64,000 bases of DNA. Origin: Butyrivibrio hungatei (GTDB lineage Bacteria > Bacillota > Clostridia > Lachnospirales > Lachnospiraceae). Under the pieces are notes generated by a model. That model was given only the letters and a program-made list of their open reading frames with translations, was not told where the DNA came from and did no database searches. Numbering within the stretch: position 1 is the stretch's first letter; each line of letters begins with the position of its first letter. The DNA lies in NCBI RefSeq assembly GCF_900101605.1, contig NZ_FMUR01000009.1, positions 62,001 to 126,000 of the forward strand, in the 5' to 3' direction. A program made the position numbers and the translations under genes. Shown here piece by piece: positions 45,884 to 53,291 of the stretch.

Positions 45884-46735
45884 ATGTCAAAAGCCGATGA
45901 AATTTTTATTTCCATGTGCAAAGATATCATGGAGAACGGAACATCAACAGAAGGTGAAAAAGTGCGCCCACACTGGCCGGACGGTACTTCTGCCTATACT
46001 ATAAAGAAATTTGGTGTCGTAAACAGATACGACCTTTCAAAAGAATTTCCAATAATGACGCTCAGAAAGACAGCACTTAAGAGTGCTACCGACGAGATAC
46101 TTTGGATTTATCAGCAAAAGAGTAACAATATAAACGATCTTCACAGTCATATCTGGGACGAATGGGCTGATGAAACAGGCTCTATCGGAAAAGCCTACGG
46201 CTATCAGATTGCTCAAAAGAGTATATACAAAGAAGGCGAGTTTGACCAGATCGACAGAGTCATCTACGATCTTAAGAACAATCCTTTCAGCAGACGTATC
46301 ATGACCAACACATACATGTTTTCAGATCTTCACGAGATGAACCTGTATCCTTGTGCCTACAGCGTAACTTATAATGTCACGCAGAAAAAAGGCGAAGACA
46401 GACTTACGCTAAATGCCGTACTCAACCAGCGCTCGCAGGACGTGCTTGCCGCAAACAACTGGAATGTCGTACAGTATGCGGTCCTTGTCCATATGCTGGC
46501 TCAGGTATGTGATATGAACGTGGGAGAACTGGTTCACGTGATAGCCGATGCCCATATTTACGACAGACACATTCCGCTTGTAAAAGAGCTCATCAAGCGC
46601 ACTCCTCTTCCCGCGCCGAAGTTTACATTAAATCCGGATATAAAGGATTTCTATAAATTTACCAGAAATGATGTGTCACTCGAAAACTACGAAGTTGCCG
46701 GAGAACAGCTCAAAGACATTCCTATCGCAATCTGA
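45884..46735 (+). CDS. thyA: Thymidylate synthase ThyA (Bacillus/phage phi3T-like form)
   Basis: This 283-residue enzyme methylates dUMP using methylene-tetrahydrofolate. The active-site region reads LYPCAYSVTYNV rather than the PPCH of Escherichia coli ThyA; the Cys is kept and the following His is Ala. Bacillus subtilis ThyA also lacks that His (PCV), so this belongs to the same subgroup. NQRSQDVLAANNWNVVQYAVL supplies the dUMP-binding Arg/Ser and Asn. AGGAGGA precedes the ATG. The gene follows the beta-CASP gene and is followed 19 bases later by a TraX-like gene. Confidence 0.95.
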   Translation: MSKADEIFISMCKDIMENGTSTEGEKVRPHWPDGTSAYTIKKFGVVNRYDLSKEFPIMTLRKTALKSATDEILWIYQQKSNNINDLHSHIWDEWADETGSIGKAYGYQIAQKSIYKEGEFDQIDRVIYDLKNNPFSRRIMTNTYMFSDLHEMNLYPCAYSVTYNVTQKKGEDRLTLNAVLNQRSQDVLAANNWNVVQYAVLVHMLAQVCDMNVGELVHVIADAHIYDRHIPLVKELIKRTPLPAPKFTLNPDIKDFYKFTRNDVSLENYEVAGEQLKDIPIAI

Positions 46736-46754
46736 CATAACGGAGCTTAGACTA

Positions 46755-47525
46755 ATGGATAAATTTGCAGATTTTCGTAAAATCTCAGGAAACACGCTTA
46801 AAATGATAGCTCTTGTGACTATGCTTATAGACCACATAGGAGCCGCTGTGATTGCCCCACTTGTAGAAGATGACATTTTACCTGTGGGGATGTCTTTTGA
46901 CACCCTTAATACAATATATAAGGCACTGAGATTTATCGGAAGAACATCCTTCCCTATCTTTATCTTTCTAATCACGGAAGGTTTCATACATACTTCAAAC
47001 AGACTAAAATATGCTGCAAGCCTGCTAATTTTTGCTTTGATATCTGAGCTCCCCTATGACTATGCTTTTTACGGGAAAATAGATCTTGAAAACAGCAATG
47101 TATTCATAACGCTTTTTCTTGCCCTTATCACGCTATGCGGCGTAGATGCCGTAAGTAATTATTTTCATAAAAAAAATCTGAATACCACATATGCAATGTT
47201 CGCAAGCATCATAATAATTCTGATAACATCTGCCGCTGCATCTTTTATGCAAAGCGACTACAAATGCTACGGAATCTTCCTTGCAGTAATATTCTGCTTC
47301 TTCAGACCGATCTTTCCTTTAAACATACTCGCCGCATATATTGTTATCGCTTCATACAGCACTGAATGGCAAAGTTTTCCAGCCTTTATCCTAATATTTC
47401 TTTATAATCAAAAACAAGGCAAAAAGCTTGGCAAATATAAATATCTGCTCTACGCTTTTTACCCTGTTCATCTCATCATCTTATATGTGACCACGCTTCT
47501 TATCGCCGGCGCACTTTCAAACTGA
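46755..47525 (+). CDS. TraX-family membrane protein
   Basis: This integral membrane protein of about 256 residues has roughly eight helices and the TraX pattern: SGNTLKMIALVTMLIDHIGA at the N-terminus, LRFIGRTSFPIFIFLITEGF and ISELPYDYAFYGK. TraX is named after an F-plasmid pilin acetylase; in Firmicutes relatives are chromosomal and probably acyltransferases of unknown target. I start it at ATG 46755, 19 bases after the thyA stop, because the TraX homology begins right there; the longer frame from 46668 overlaps thyA. Confidence 0.88.
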   Translation: MDKFADFRKISGNTLKMIALVTMLIDHIGAAVIAPLVEDDILPVGMSFDTLNTIYKALRFIGRTSFPIFIFLITEGFIHTSNRLKYAASLLIFALISELPYDYAFYGKIDLENSNVFITLFLALITLCGVDAVSNYFHKKNLNTTYAMFASIIIILITSAAASFMQSDYKCYGIFLAVIFCFFRPIFPLNILAAYIVIASYSTEWQSFPAFILIFLYNQKQGKKLGKYKYLLYAFYPVHLIILYVTTLLIAGALSN

Positions 47526-47526
47526 T

Positions 47527-48117
47527 TCAATCCCCTACAATGCCTGCCATAGCTTCCTGTGCTGCGGCAATATTTGTTGTAGACAAAGTATATGTCTGCA
47601 ACGTTTCCGTTGAAAATCTTACGGTATTGTACTTATCCACGGTTACAACCGCATACTCCGTGTAACCTGAATCCTTATCTCCCGTAAGTATGTAGACCTC
47701 ATCGCCCTTTAACACATCCATCTCAACTTCAACCGTTACCTCTTTTGGCAAAATTTCTTGATTAAATGATATCTCATATGTTCCCGGATAAAACGATTCC
47801 GGATCTTTAGTTATCGTTCCGCTGTACGGGAGTATCTCATCATTATCGTCTTTAACAGTCACCCTCTGGGTAAACCTGCTGTTCGCCGTCAGATCTGCAA
47901 CTATTTCCTCGTCACTATCGGAAGAATCATCCTCTTTATTATCAACGCCCAAATACTTAAGAAGTGTCTCTTCTGCGGCATAGTATGCATCTTCATTATC
48001 AGCTGTCTGCTGATTAGAGCCGTGCCTTCTGTAAATATGAATGCTAACGACAGACAAAGCGACAACAAATACCACAGCAAGAACAATAACTACCCACCTT
48101 GCTCTTTTCATCTTCAC
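47527..48117 (-). CDS. Membrane-anchored protein of unknown function
   Basis: This 196-residue protein has a short basic N-terminus and one membrane helix (about 7-28, WVVIVLAVVFVVALSVVSIHI), then an acidic linker rich in Asp/Ser/Glu (about 55-70) and a beta-rich extracellular domain (VTVKDDNDEILPYSGTIT; EVTVEVEMDVLKGDEVYILTG). It converges with the TraX gene, with stops one base apart, and shares no operon. I do not recognise a family. Confidence 0.75.
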   Translation of the reverse strand: MKMKRARWVVIVLAVVFVVALSVVSIHIYRRHGSNQQTADNEDAYYAAEETLLKYLGVDNKEDDSSDSDEEIVADLTANSRFTQRVTVKDDNDEILPYSGTITKDPESFYPGTYEISFNQEILPKEVTVEVEMDVLKGDEVYILTGDKDSGYTEYAVVTVDKYNTVRFSTETLQTYTLSTTNIAAAQEAMAGIVGD

Positions 48118-48248
48118 CTCAAAATAAACTTTATTCTTTTTTAACTATTATTTCACAGAATAAACTAAAGTTTATCACAATTTGGACACAAATTCCAATA
48201 GATTTTTTCAAAAATATTGCAAATTTTATTCAATTTCTTGAAAATGGC

Positions 48249-49694
48249 TTATCTACGCCATGTTTTGGGTTTCATGATTATAAATATCGGTAACAACTCA
48301 AGTCTTCCGGCAAGCATATCAAACATAAGGACTATTTTGGACAAAACAGAGAACTCTGAATAATTACCCATAGGTCCTACCATTCCAAGTCCCGGTCCTA
48401 TATTGTTGAGCGTAGCCGCAACCGAAGTAACCGTCGTCTGGAAATCAAAATTATCGAGTGCAACCACTATTGTCGAAGCAATAAATGTCATAACATATAG
48501 GCCAAGATATGCAGAAACCGACTTAACCGTAGTTCCTTCAACCGTGTGTCCGTCCATGTAAACTCTCTTTATAGCTTTCGGATGAACTATGAAATTAAGC
48601 TCATTCCTAAAGTTTCTTACTACAATGATCGCTCTTGAGAACTTGAATCCACCACCTGTTGAACCCGCGCAGGCTCCGACAAGTGAAAGAATACACAGGA
48701 TCATCTTTGAAAACATCGGCCATTTATCAAAGTCGAGTGTTCCAAATCCTGTCGTAGTCATAACGGAAACAACCGCAAAAAGCGAATGGTGGAACGAAAG
48801 CCCTGCATTATCAAGAATTCCCGCCCTGTATATATTCACAGCAATAAGTGCTGCTGCAAGGAACATTGTTCCAAAGTAGAATTTTACTTCATCTATGGCA
48901 AAAGCCTCTTTGGGCTTCCTGTTTAAAAGGAAATAGTAAACGGTAAAGTTTACTCCGCAAAGTGCCATGAATACAATGATTATGGCCTGGCTCAACACAG
49001 AGTATCCGCCGACACCTGCATTGTTAACGGCAAATCCACCCGTTCCGACAGTTGAAAAAGAAATCGTTATCGCATCATAAAGCGGCATTCCCGAAAGAAA
49101 CAGACATATGATCTCAACAACGGTGATTCCAAAATAAATAAGGTAAAGAATCTTAGCGGTATCTTTTACCTTGGGAACGATCTTACCTACAACGGGTCCC
49201 GGGCTCTCCGCACGCATAAGGTGCATACTGTATCCGTCCGCCATCGGAACGATTGCAAGAAGGAATACCAGAACTCCCATTCCTCCGATCCAGTGTGTAA
49301 ATGTTCTCCAGAACTGTACGCTGTACTCTATCCCGTCAAGAGTTGTAAGAATACTTCCTCCTGTGGTCGTAAGACCTGATATCGTCTCAAACACAGCGTC
49401 AACGTAACTTGGAATGGTTCCTGTAATAACAAAGGGAACCGCTCCCAAAAGACTCATAAGTATCCAAGCAACGGCCGTGATAGAAAAGCCCTCTTTTGCA
49501 TAGATAACCTTGTTTGCAGGCTTTTTTAACGAGCCTATGACACCTATAAGTGAGCAGGCCGCCGCAAGTACCAGAAAAGACACCGCGCTGTCATATTCCT
49601 TATAGATAATTGCCACTACAAACGGTAGCATAAACAGACATCCCATTACTCTCATAAGCCTAAAGAGAATGTATCTGATCATTGAATAATTCAT
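48249..49694 (-). CDS. trkH: Potassium uptake membrane subunit TrkH/KtrB
   Basis: This 481-residue channel-like membrane protein has the four pore repeats of the Trk/Ktr family, for example FETISGLTTTGGSILTT, ISFSTVGTGGFAVNN, VVSVMTTTGFGTLDF and TVTSVAATLNNIGPGLG, each supplying a selectivity-filter Gly. It forms a potassium uptake system with the TrkA-type regulator encoded three bases upstream, so the pair is one operon. Confidence 0.96.
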   Translation of the reverse strand: MNYSMIRYILFRLMRVMGCLFMLPFVVAIIYKEYDSAVSFLVLAAACSLIGVIGSLKKPANKVIYAKEGFSITAVAWILMSLLGAVPFVITGTIPSYVDAVFETISGLTTTGGSILTTLDGIEYSVQFWRTFTHWIGGMGVLVFLLAIVPMADGYSMHLMRAESPGPVVGKIVPKVKDTAKILYLIYFGITVVEIICLFLSGMPLYDAITISFSTVGTGGFAVNNAGVGGYSVLSQAIIIVFMALCGVNFTVYYFLLNRKPKEAFAIDEVKFYFGTMFLAAALIAVNIYRAGILDNAGLSFHHSLFAVVSVMTTTGFGTLDFDKWPMFSKMILCILSLVGACAGSTGGGFKFSRAIIVVRNFRNELNFIVHPKAIKRVYMDGHTVEGTTVKSVSAYLGLYVMTFIASTIVVALDNFDFQTTVTSVAATLNNIGPGLGMVGPMGNYSEFSVLSKIVLMFDMLAGRLELLPIFIIMKPKTWRR

Positions 49695-49697
49695 TTT

Positions 49698-51059
49698 TTA
49701 GTTCTCCAAAATATCATTTATGTCTTTTAATCCTGTATGCGTTGTAACAACGATCACGGAGTCTCTGTCCTTGATCACACTCGCACCTGTAGGAGACAGT
49801 ATCTCTCCGTAGTGATTTATGCAGGCTATAAGAATGCCCTTCTTAAGATTGAGCTGTGCAAGAGGAACATCGATTACGGGACTTCCCTTTCTTACGATAA
49901 ACTCAAGTGCCTCAACGCGCTCATCATTAAGTTTGTACAATGTCTCAATATTACTGTCCTTGGAAGCTGACATACCTCTTACAAACTGAACTATCCTGTC
50001 AGCGGTAATATTCTTGGGATAAATGACACTTCCTATATCAAGCGAACCGATTATATCCCCGTAATTTACTCTGTGAACCTTAGTAATAATCTTAGCCTTG
50101 GGATTTATGCTCTTAACGTACATTGAGAGCATGATATTCTCTTCATCAAGGTTTGTGAGCGCTACAAAAGAACCGACGGAAGTGATGCCTTCTTCAAGAA
50201 GCATATCCTTATCCGTTCCGTCGCCGTTTATTATAAGTGCCTGAGGAAGAAGCTCCGAAAGCTCCTTGCATCTTGATGCATCTTTTTCAAAAAGAGTAAC
50301 TTTGATTCCTATAGAGATAAGCTCTTTTGCCAGATAAAAACCTGTCTCTCCGCCGCCGACGATTATAGTTGACGGAACCTTCGCAGTCGGAAGTCCGAGC
50401 TTTCTAAAGAATGTAAGTGTGTTTCTGCTCGATCCAAAAATTGTTATCTCATCTCCGGCCCTTAATATAAAGTTACCGTCCGGGATAAATACTTCATTGT
50501 CACGTGATACAACAGAAATAATAACCTGCTTCTTGAGGTCGTCAGGGATATCTCTCAGAGCCTTATCGCAGATTCTGAGGTTCTTGGTAACGATGAACTT
50601 TACGAGCTCCGCTCTTCCCCTTGAAAAAGTCTCAACCTTCGTAGCCGACGGGAACTTAAGAAGTCTGTCCGCTTCTCCCGCCGCTGCTTCCTCGGGATTG
50701 ATTACCATTGAAAGACCAAGTTCTTCTTTGATGAAATTGATCTCTTTTTTATAGATCGGATTACGTACTCTTGCTATTGTGTGGCAGTTACCTGCTTTCT
50801 TCGCAATAAGACAACAGAGAAGATTAAGCTCATCCGACTCAGTAACAGCAATCATAAGATCCGCTGACTCAATTCCCGCATCCTTCATTATGGAATAACT
50901 GGCACCGTTACCAACTATTCCCATGACATCATAACTGTTTACCACATATTGGAGAACATTACTGTTTTCCTCAATGACTGTTATGTCATGTCCCTCCTTG
51001 CTAAGTTGTTGAGTAAGCGTCTGGCCGACATTTCCACAGCCAACTACTATGATCTGCAT
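49698..51059 (-). CDS. trkA: Potassium uptake regulator TrkA (two RCK domains)
   Basis: This 453-residue peripheral membrane protein has duplicated RCK_N/RCK_C halves. The first Rossmann motif is VGCGNVGQTLTQQL (6-19) and the second STIIVGGGETGFYLAKEL near 227-245, each followed by an acidic strand end, so NAD(H)/ATP binding is expected. The two-in-one form matches TrkA rather than single-RCK KtrA. GGAGGAA precedes the ATG. Transcription starts from the promoter at 51120-51148. Confidence 0.95.
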   Translation of the reverse strand: MQIIVVGCGNVGQTLTQQLSKEGHDITVIEENSNVLQYVVNSYDVMGIVGNGASYSIMKDAGIESADLMIAVTESDELNLLCCLIAKKAGNCHTIARVRNPIYKKEINFIKEELGLSMVINPEEAAAGEADRLLKFPSATKVETFSRGRAELVKFIVTKNLRICDKALRDIPDDLKKQVIISVVSRDNEVFIPDGNFILRAGDEITIFGSSRNTLTFFRKLGLPTAKVPSTIIVGGGETGFYLAKELISIGIKVTLFEKDASRCKELSELLPQALIINGDGTDKDMLLEEGITSVGSFVALTNLDEENIMLSMYVKSINPKAKIITKVHRVNYGDIIGSLDIGSVIYPKNITADRIVQFVRGMSASKDSNIETLYKLNDERVEALEFIVRKGSPVIDVPLAQLNLKKGILIACINHYGEILSPTGASVIKDRDSVIVVTTHTGLKDINDILEN

Positions 51060-51085
51060 ATAATTCCTCCATATAAAAGACTAAA

Positions 51086-51148
51086 AGGTTGCTCTTAATT
51101 TAGCTGAGCAACCTCTATTATTATATTGTTTAATCTAATAATAATCAA
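51086..51148 (-). promoter_or_regulatory. trkA promoter with leader hairpin
   Basis: On the minus strand TTGATT (51143-51148) and TATAAT (51120-51125) are 17 bases apart. The predicted transcript begins almost at a perfect 9-base stem, AGGTTGCTC-N11-GAGCAACCT (51086-51114), followed by TTTTAGTCTTTT and then the trkA ribosome site. The hairpin could be an attenuator or a 5' stabiliser. I looked for a c-di-AMP (ydaO) riboswitch, common before such genes, and did not find its conserved blocks. Confidence 0.7.
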
Positions 51149-51281
51149 CCTGCCCAAAAAGCGCGAAAACATCGTTTTTTTGGCACATTGAATCGCTGAA
51201 AGTCGCTGTTTTATCGTTTTTTTATAATAATTTCCTCTTAAGTTCATTGTATATATAGCATTCTGACGGTACAATTATGAT

Positions 51282-51306
51282 GTCGGTGGAGGTTTTGTAC
51301 ACCGAC
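51282..51306 (+). promoter_or_regulatory. Inverted repeat and -10 box before the zinc-ribbon gene
   Basis: GTCGGTG-N11-CACCGAC is a perfect 7-base inverted repeat. A TATAAT box (51314-51319) follows 8 bases later and the gene starts at 51341 after AAGGAG. No convincing -35 is visible, so the repeat may be an activator or repressor site overlapping it. Confidence 0.5.
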
Positions 51307-51340
51307 TTTTGTATATAATTTCATAATAAGGAGACCTAAA

Positions 51341-51745
51341 ATGAGAAACTTTTTCTCCCAATTTTTCCAGGGACGCTACGGTTCCTACGGAATGGACAAA
51401 CTCACAAGGTTTCTTTTGATATTGTCAGTAATAGCTTTGATCGTCTCGCTTTGTTCACCATTTGGTATTCTATACTATGTTGCCTTTGCGTTATTGATCT
51501 ACTCATATTTCAGGCTTTTATCGAAAAATATCACAAAGAGATACAAGGAAAATGAGAGTTTTATAAGAATTGAGCAAAAGATACGTTTATTCTTCAGAAA
51601 AACGCAAAACAACTTTGTTCAGCGCAAACACTATCACATCTATACCTGCCCGCAATGCAAGCAGAAGATACGCATACCAAAGGGTGCCGGAACCATCATG
51701 GTTCGCTGCCCCAAGTGTATGACCGAGTTTAAAAAGAAAGCATAG
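51341..51745 (+). CDS. Small membrane protein with C-terminal zinc ribbon
   Basis: This 134-residue protein has two predicted membrane helices (about 25-42 and 45-62, LILSVIALIVSLCSPFGILYYVAFALLIYSYF), a basic stretch (about 65-100) and a C-terminal zinc ribbon with CPQC and CPKC (TCPQCKQKIRIPKGAGT, RCPKCMTEF). The ribbon would face the cytoplasm. The next gene, a flavodoxin, starts one base after its stop, so the two form an operon. Function unknown. Confidence 0.82.
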   Translation: MRNFFSQFFQGRYGSYGMDKLTRFLLILSVIALIVSLCSPFGILYYVAFALLIYSYFRLLSKNITKRYKENESFIRIEQKIRLFFRKTQNNFVQRKHYHIYTCPQCKQKIRIPKGAGTIMVRCPKCMTEFKKKA

Positions 51746-51746
51746 A

Positions 51747-52289
51747 ATGAAAAAATATCTGGTCGTGTACGCCAGTGAAACAGGTAATACCCTTATGCTG
51801 GCAAAAGAAATTTATAATGCCATAAATTGTCCCAAAGATGACAAGGGCCTTGTAGACATACGGGCCTGGAACGGCACTCTGGATGCAGAGCTTTATTTTA
51901 TAGGCTTCTGGGTCAACCGAGGTTCATGCAGTCTTGAGATAATCGATCTTATCTCCTCTCTGCACGGCAAAAATGTTGTTTTCTTCGGCACATGCGGTCT
52001 CGGCGACAGTTACGAATACCACAAGGTACTCGAGCAAAACGCCAGAGCATGGCTTGCGGCGGACAATAACTTTTTAGGTTCATTCTTTTGTCTTGGAAAA
52101 ATGCGTTCTGAAATCAGAAACAAATATGAATCTCTTCGCGGGACATGCGAAGATGTACAAATAGAAATAATGCTGAGTATGCTTGACGATGCGTCAAGCC
52201 ACCCCGATAACCGGGACCTTTTACAGATCAGACTTTTTACGGATGAAGTACTTGTAAAATCCGAGAATTATACTGCGGCATATATATAA
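51747..52289 (+). CDS. Flavodoxin-like protein
   Basis: This 180-residue protein has the FMN phosphate-loop pattern YASETGNTLMLAKEI near the N-terminus (T/SxTGxT) and GFWVNRGSCSLEIIDL and FFGTCGLGDSYEY, as in flavodoxin-family proteins of Clostridia such as those annotated BilS-like. It probably carries electrons or assists a reductase, but no partner enzyme is adjacent. The start is one base past the zinc-ribbon gene stop. The C-terminal 60 residues are not clearly flavodoxin. Confidence 0.85.
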   Translation: MKKYLVVYASETGNTLMLAKEIYNAINCPKDDKGLVDIRAWNGTLDAELYFIGFWVNRGSCSLEIIDLISSLHGKNVVFFGTCGLGDSYEYHKVLEQNARAWLAADNNFLGSFFCLGKMRSEIRNKYESLRGTCEDVQIEIMLSMLDDASSHPDNRDLLQIRLFTDEVLVKSENYTAAYI

Positions 52290-52295
52290 CTTCCC

Positions 52296-52581
52296 GCTTA
52301 TTGCAAGGCATGGCTGTAGCCTTTTTGCTGTAGGTGCTACGCACCGTATGACCATGACCAATATAATTTTTCGAGCGTCCTGCAAGTTCTTTTCGAAGCA
52401 TGCAAGAGGGAAAGTAATCTGACCTTTAGAAAAACAAGAGGATATAACGAATCTGCATGAACAGGTGAAAATTCTAAGGTGCATCTGCTCAGACAACTTC
52501 GCGCAGCATATATCCAATCCTCGGGCCAATATAATTTCGATGAAAGCAGCAAAAAGGCTACAGCCATACCTTGCAATAAGC
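52296..52581. repeat. 286-bp element with 35-bp terminal inverted repeats
   Basis: The ends GCTTATTGCAAGGCATGG... (52296-52330) and the complement of 52547-52581 match in 34 of 35 positions. Just inside, CCAATATAATTT occurs in direct orientation near both ends (about 52359 and 52525). The middle holds no convincing open frame. It fills the gap between the flavodoxin stop and the next gene. Size and structure suit a MITE-like or foldback element; no target duplication was evident. It differs in sequence from the palindrome at 13102-13604. Confidence 0.85.
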
Positions 52582-52612
52582 CCCTAAGTTTTACACTGCC
52601 ACCGCGTAACGG

Positions 52613-53209
52613 TCAGTGGACCCTTATAGTACTTGCACTTATATTAAAGCTTTCCTCGCAATCGTCATCTGCAGCTCTTTGATATGTGATGGTGAATGTG
52701 CGATATTTGGAACGTATTATATATACGGTCTGATGAACGACCTGCGAGCCTTCGGGTTCATATTTGGCGACTATCTTGTAACCGGGATAGCCGTCTATTT
52801 CTATGTGGTCAAAAGATTCTACTTTGAATCCCACATCTGCTCCATATTGAGCCTTATACCCTTCCGAAACGAGAGCTTCATATTTGTGCTTATCGAGTTT
52901 TCCGAGGCTGTCGATACTCTTTTCACCGCTTGCGATCTCGGCTTTTTCTCTGTTCGTAAGCATGGAGTCGGCGCTGTTATCATGCACATTGTAACTTACA
53001 GATGATGATTCCATAGGTCTGTACTTATTTACATAGTAACCCTTCACCCCGGCAGGAACAAATTCGGAATTAAGGACGAAAGTACATCCAGTTGCTTCCT
53101 TAAGCTCTTCGCCTGCTGCCAGTTCAAGGCATAGAGCGTTAGTAACAAAAATGGCAAATGCCATTAATGCCGCAACTATTGCATTGAATAAAATTTTCTT
53201 TTTATTCAT
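52613..53209 (-). CDS. Predicted exported protein, function unknown
   Basis: The protein of about 198 residues starts MNKKKILFNAIVAALMAFAIF, an N-terminal signal or anchor helix, then an extracellular alpha-beta domain (CTFVLNSEFVPAGVKGYYVNKYRPMESS; IDGYPGYKIVAKYEPEGSQVVHQTVYIIRSKYRTFTITYQ in part). The C-terminal pattern of a lipid- or protein-binding sheet with a conserved YRTFTITYQ recalls PsbP/DcrB-like proteins, but I am not sure. ATG 53209 is preferred over 53230 because a GGGG stretch precedes it. It is 82 bases upstream of nothing in the same direction and is probably monocistronic. Confidence 0.72.
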   Translation of the reverse strand: MNKKKILFNAIVAALMAFAIFVTNALCLELAAGEELKEATGCTFVLNSEFVPAGVKGYYVNKYRPMESSSVSYNVHDNSADSMLTNREKAEIASGEKSIDSLGKLDKHKYEALVSEGYKAQYGADVGFKVESFDHIEIDGYPGYKIVAKYEPEGSQVVHQTVYIIRSKYRTFTITYQRAADDDCEESFNISASTIRVH

Positions 53210-53291
53210 AGATAAGACGCCCCATTTCATTAAATGACCTGACCATATAATATGGCCAGGTCTTTATAATTTCTTTTACAAAACAAATATA

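Noticed and set aside
45884..46735. Thymidylate synthase inactive because His after the catalytic Cys is replaced
   Set aside because: Bacillus subtilis ThyA also lacks that His (PCV) and is functional, so the change marks the subgroup rather than loss of activity.
51060..51340. Possible c-di-AMP (ydaO) riboswitch before trkA
   Set aside because: Context is right, but the conserved sequence blocks of that riboswitch are absent; only a simple hairpin is seen.
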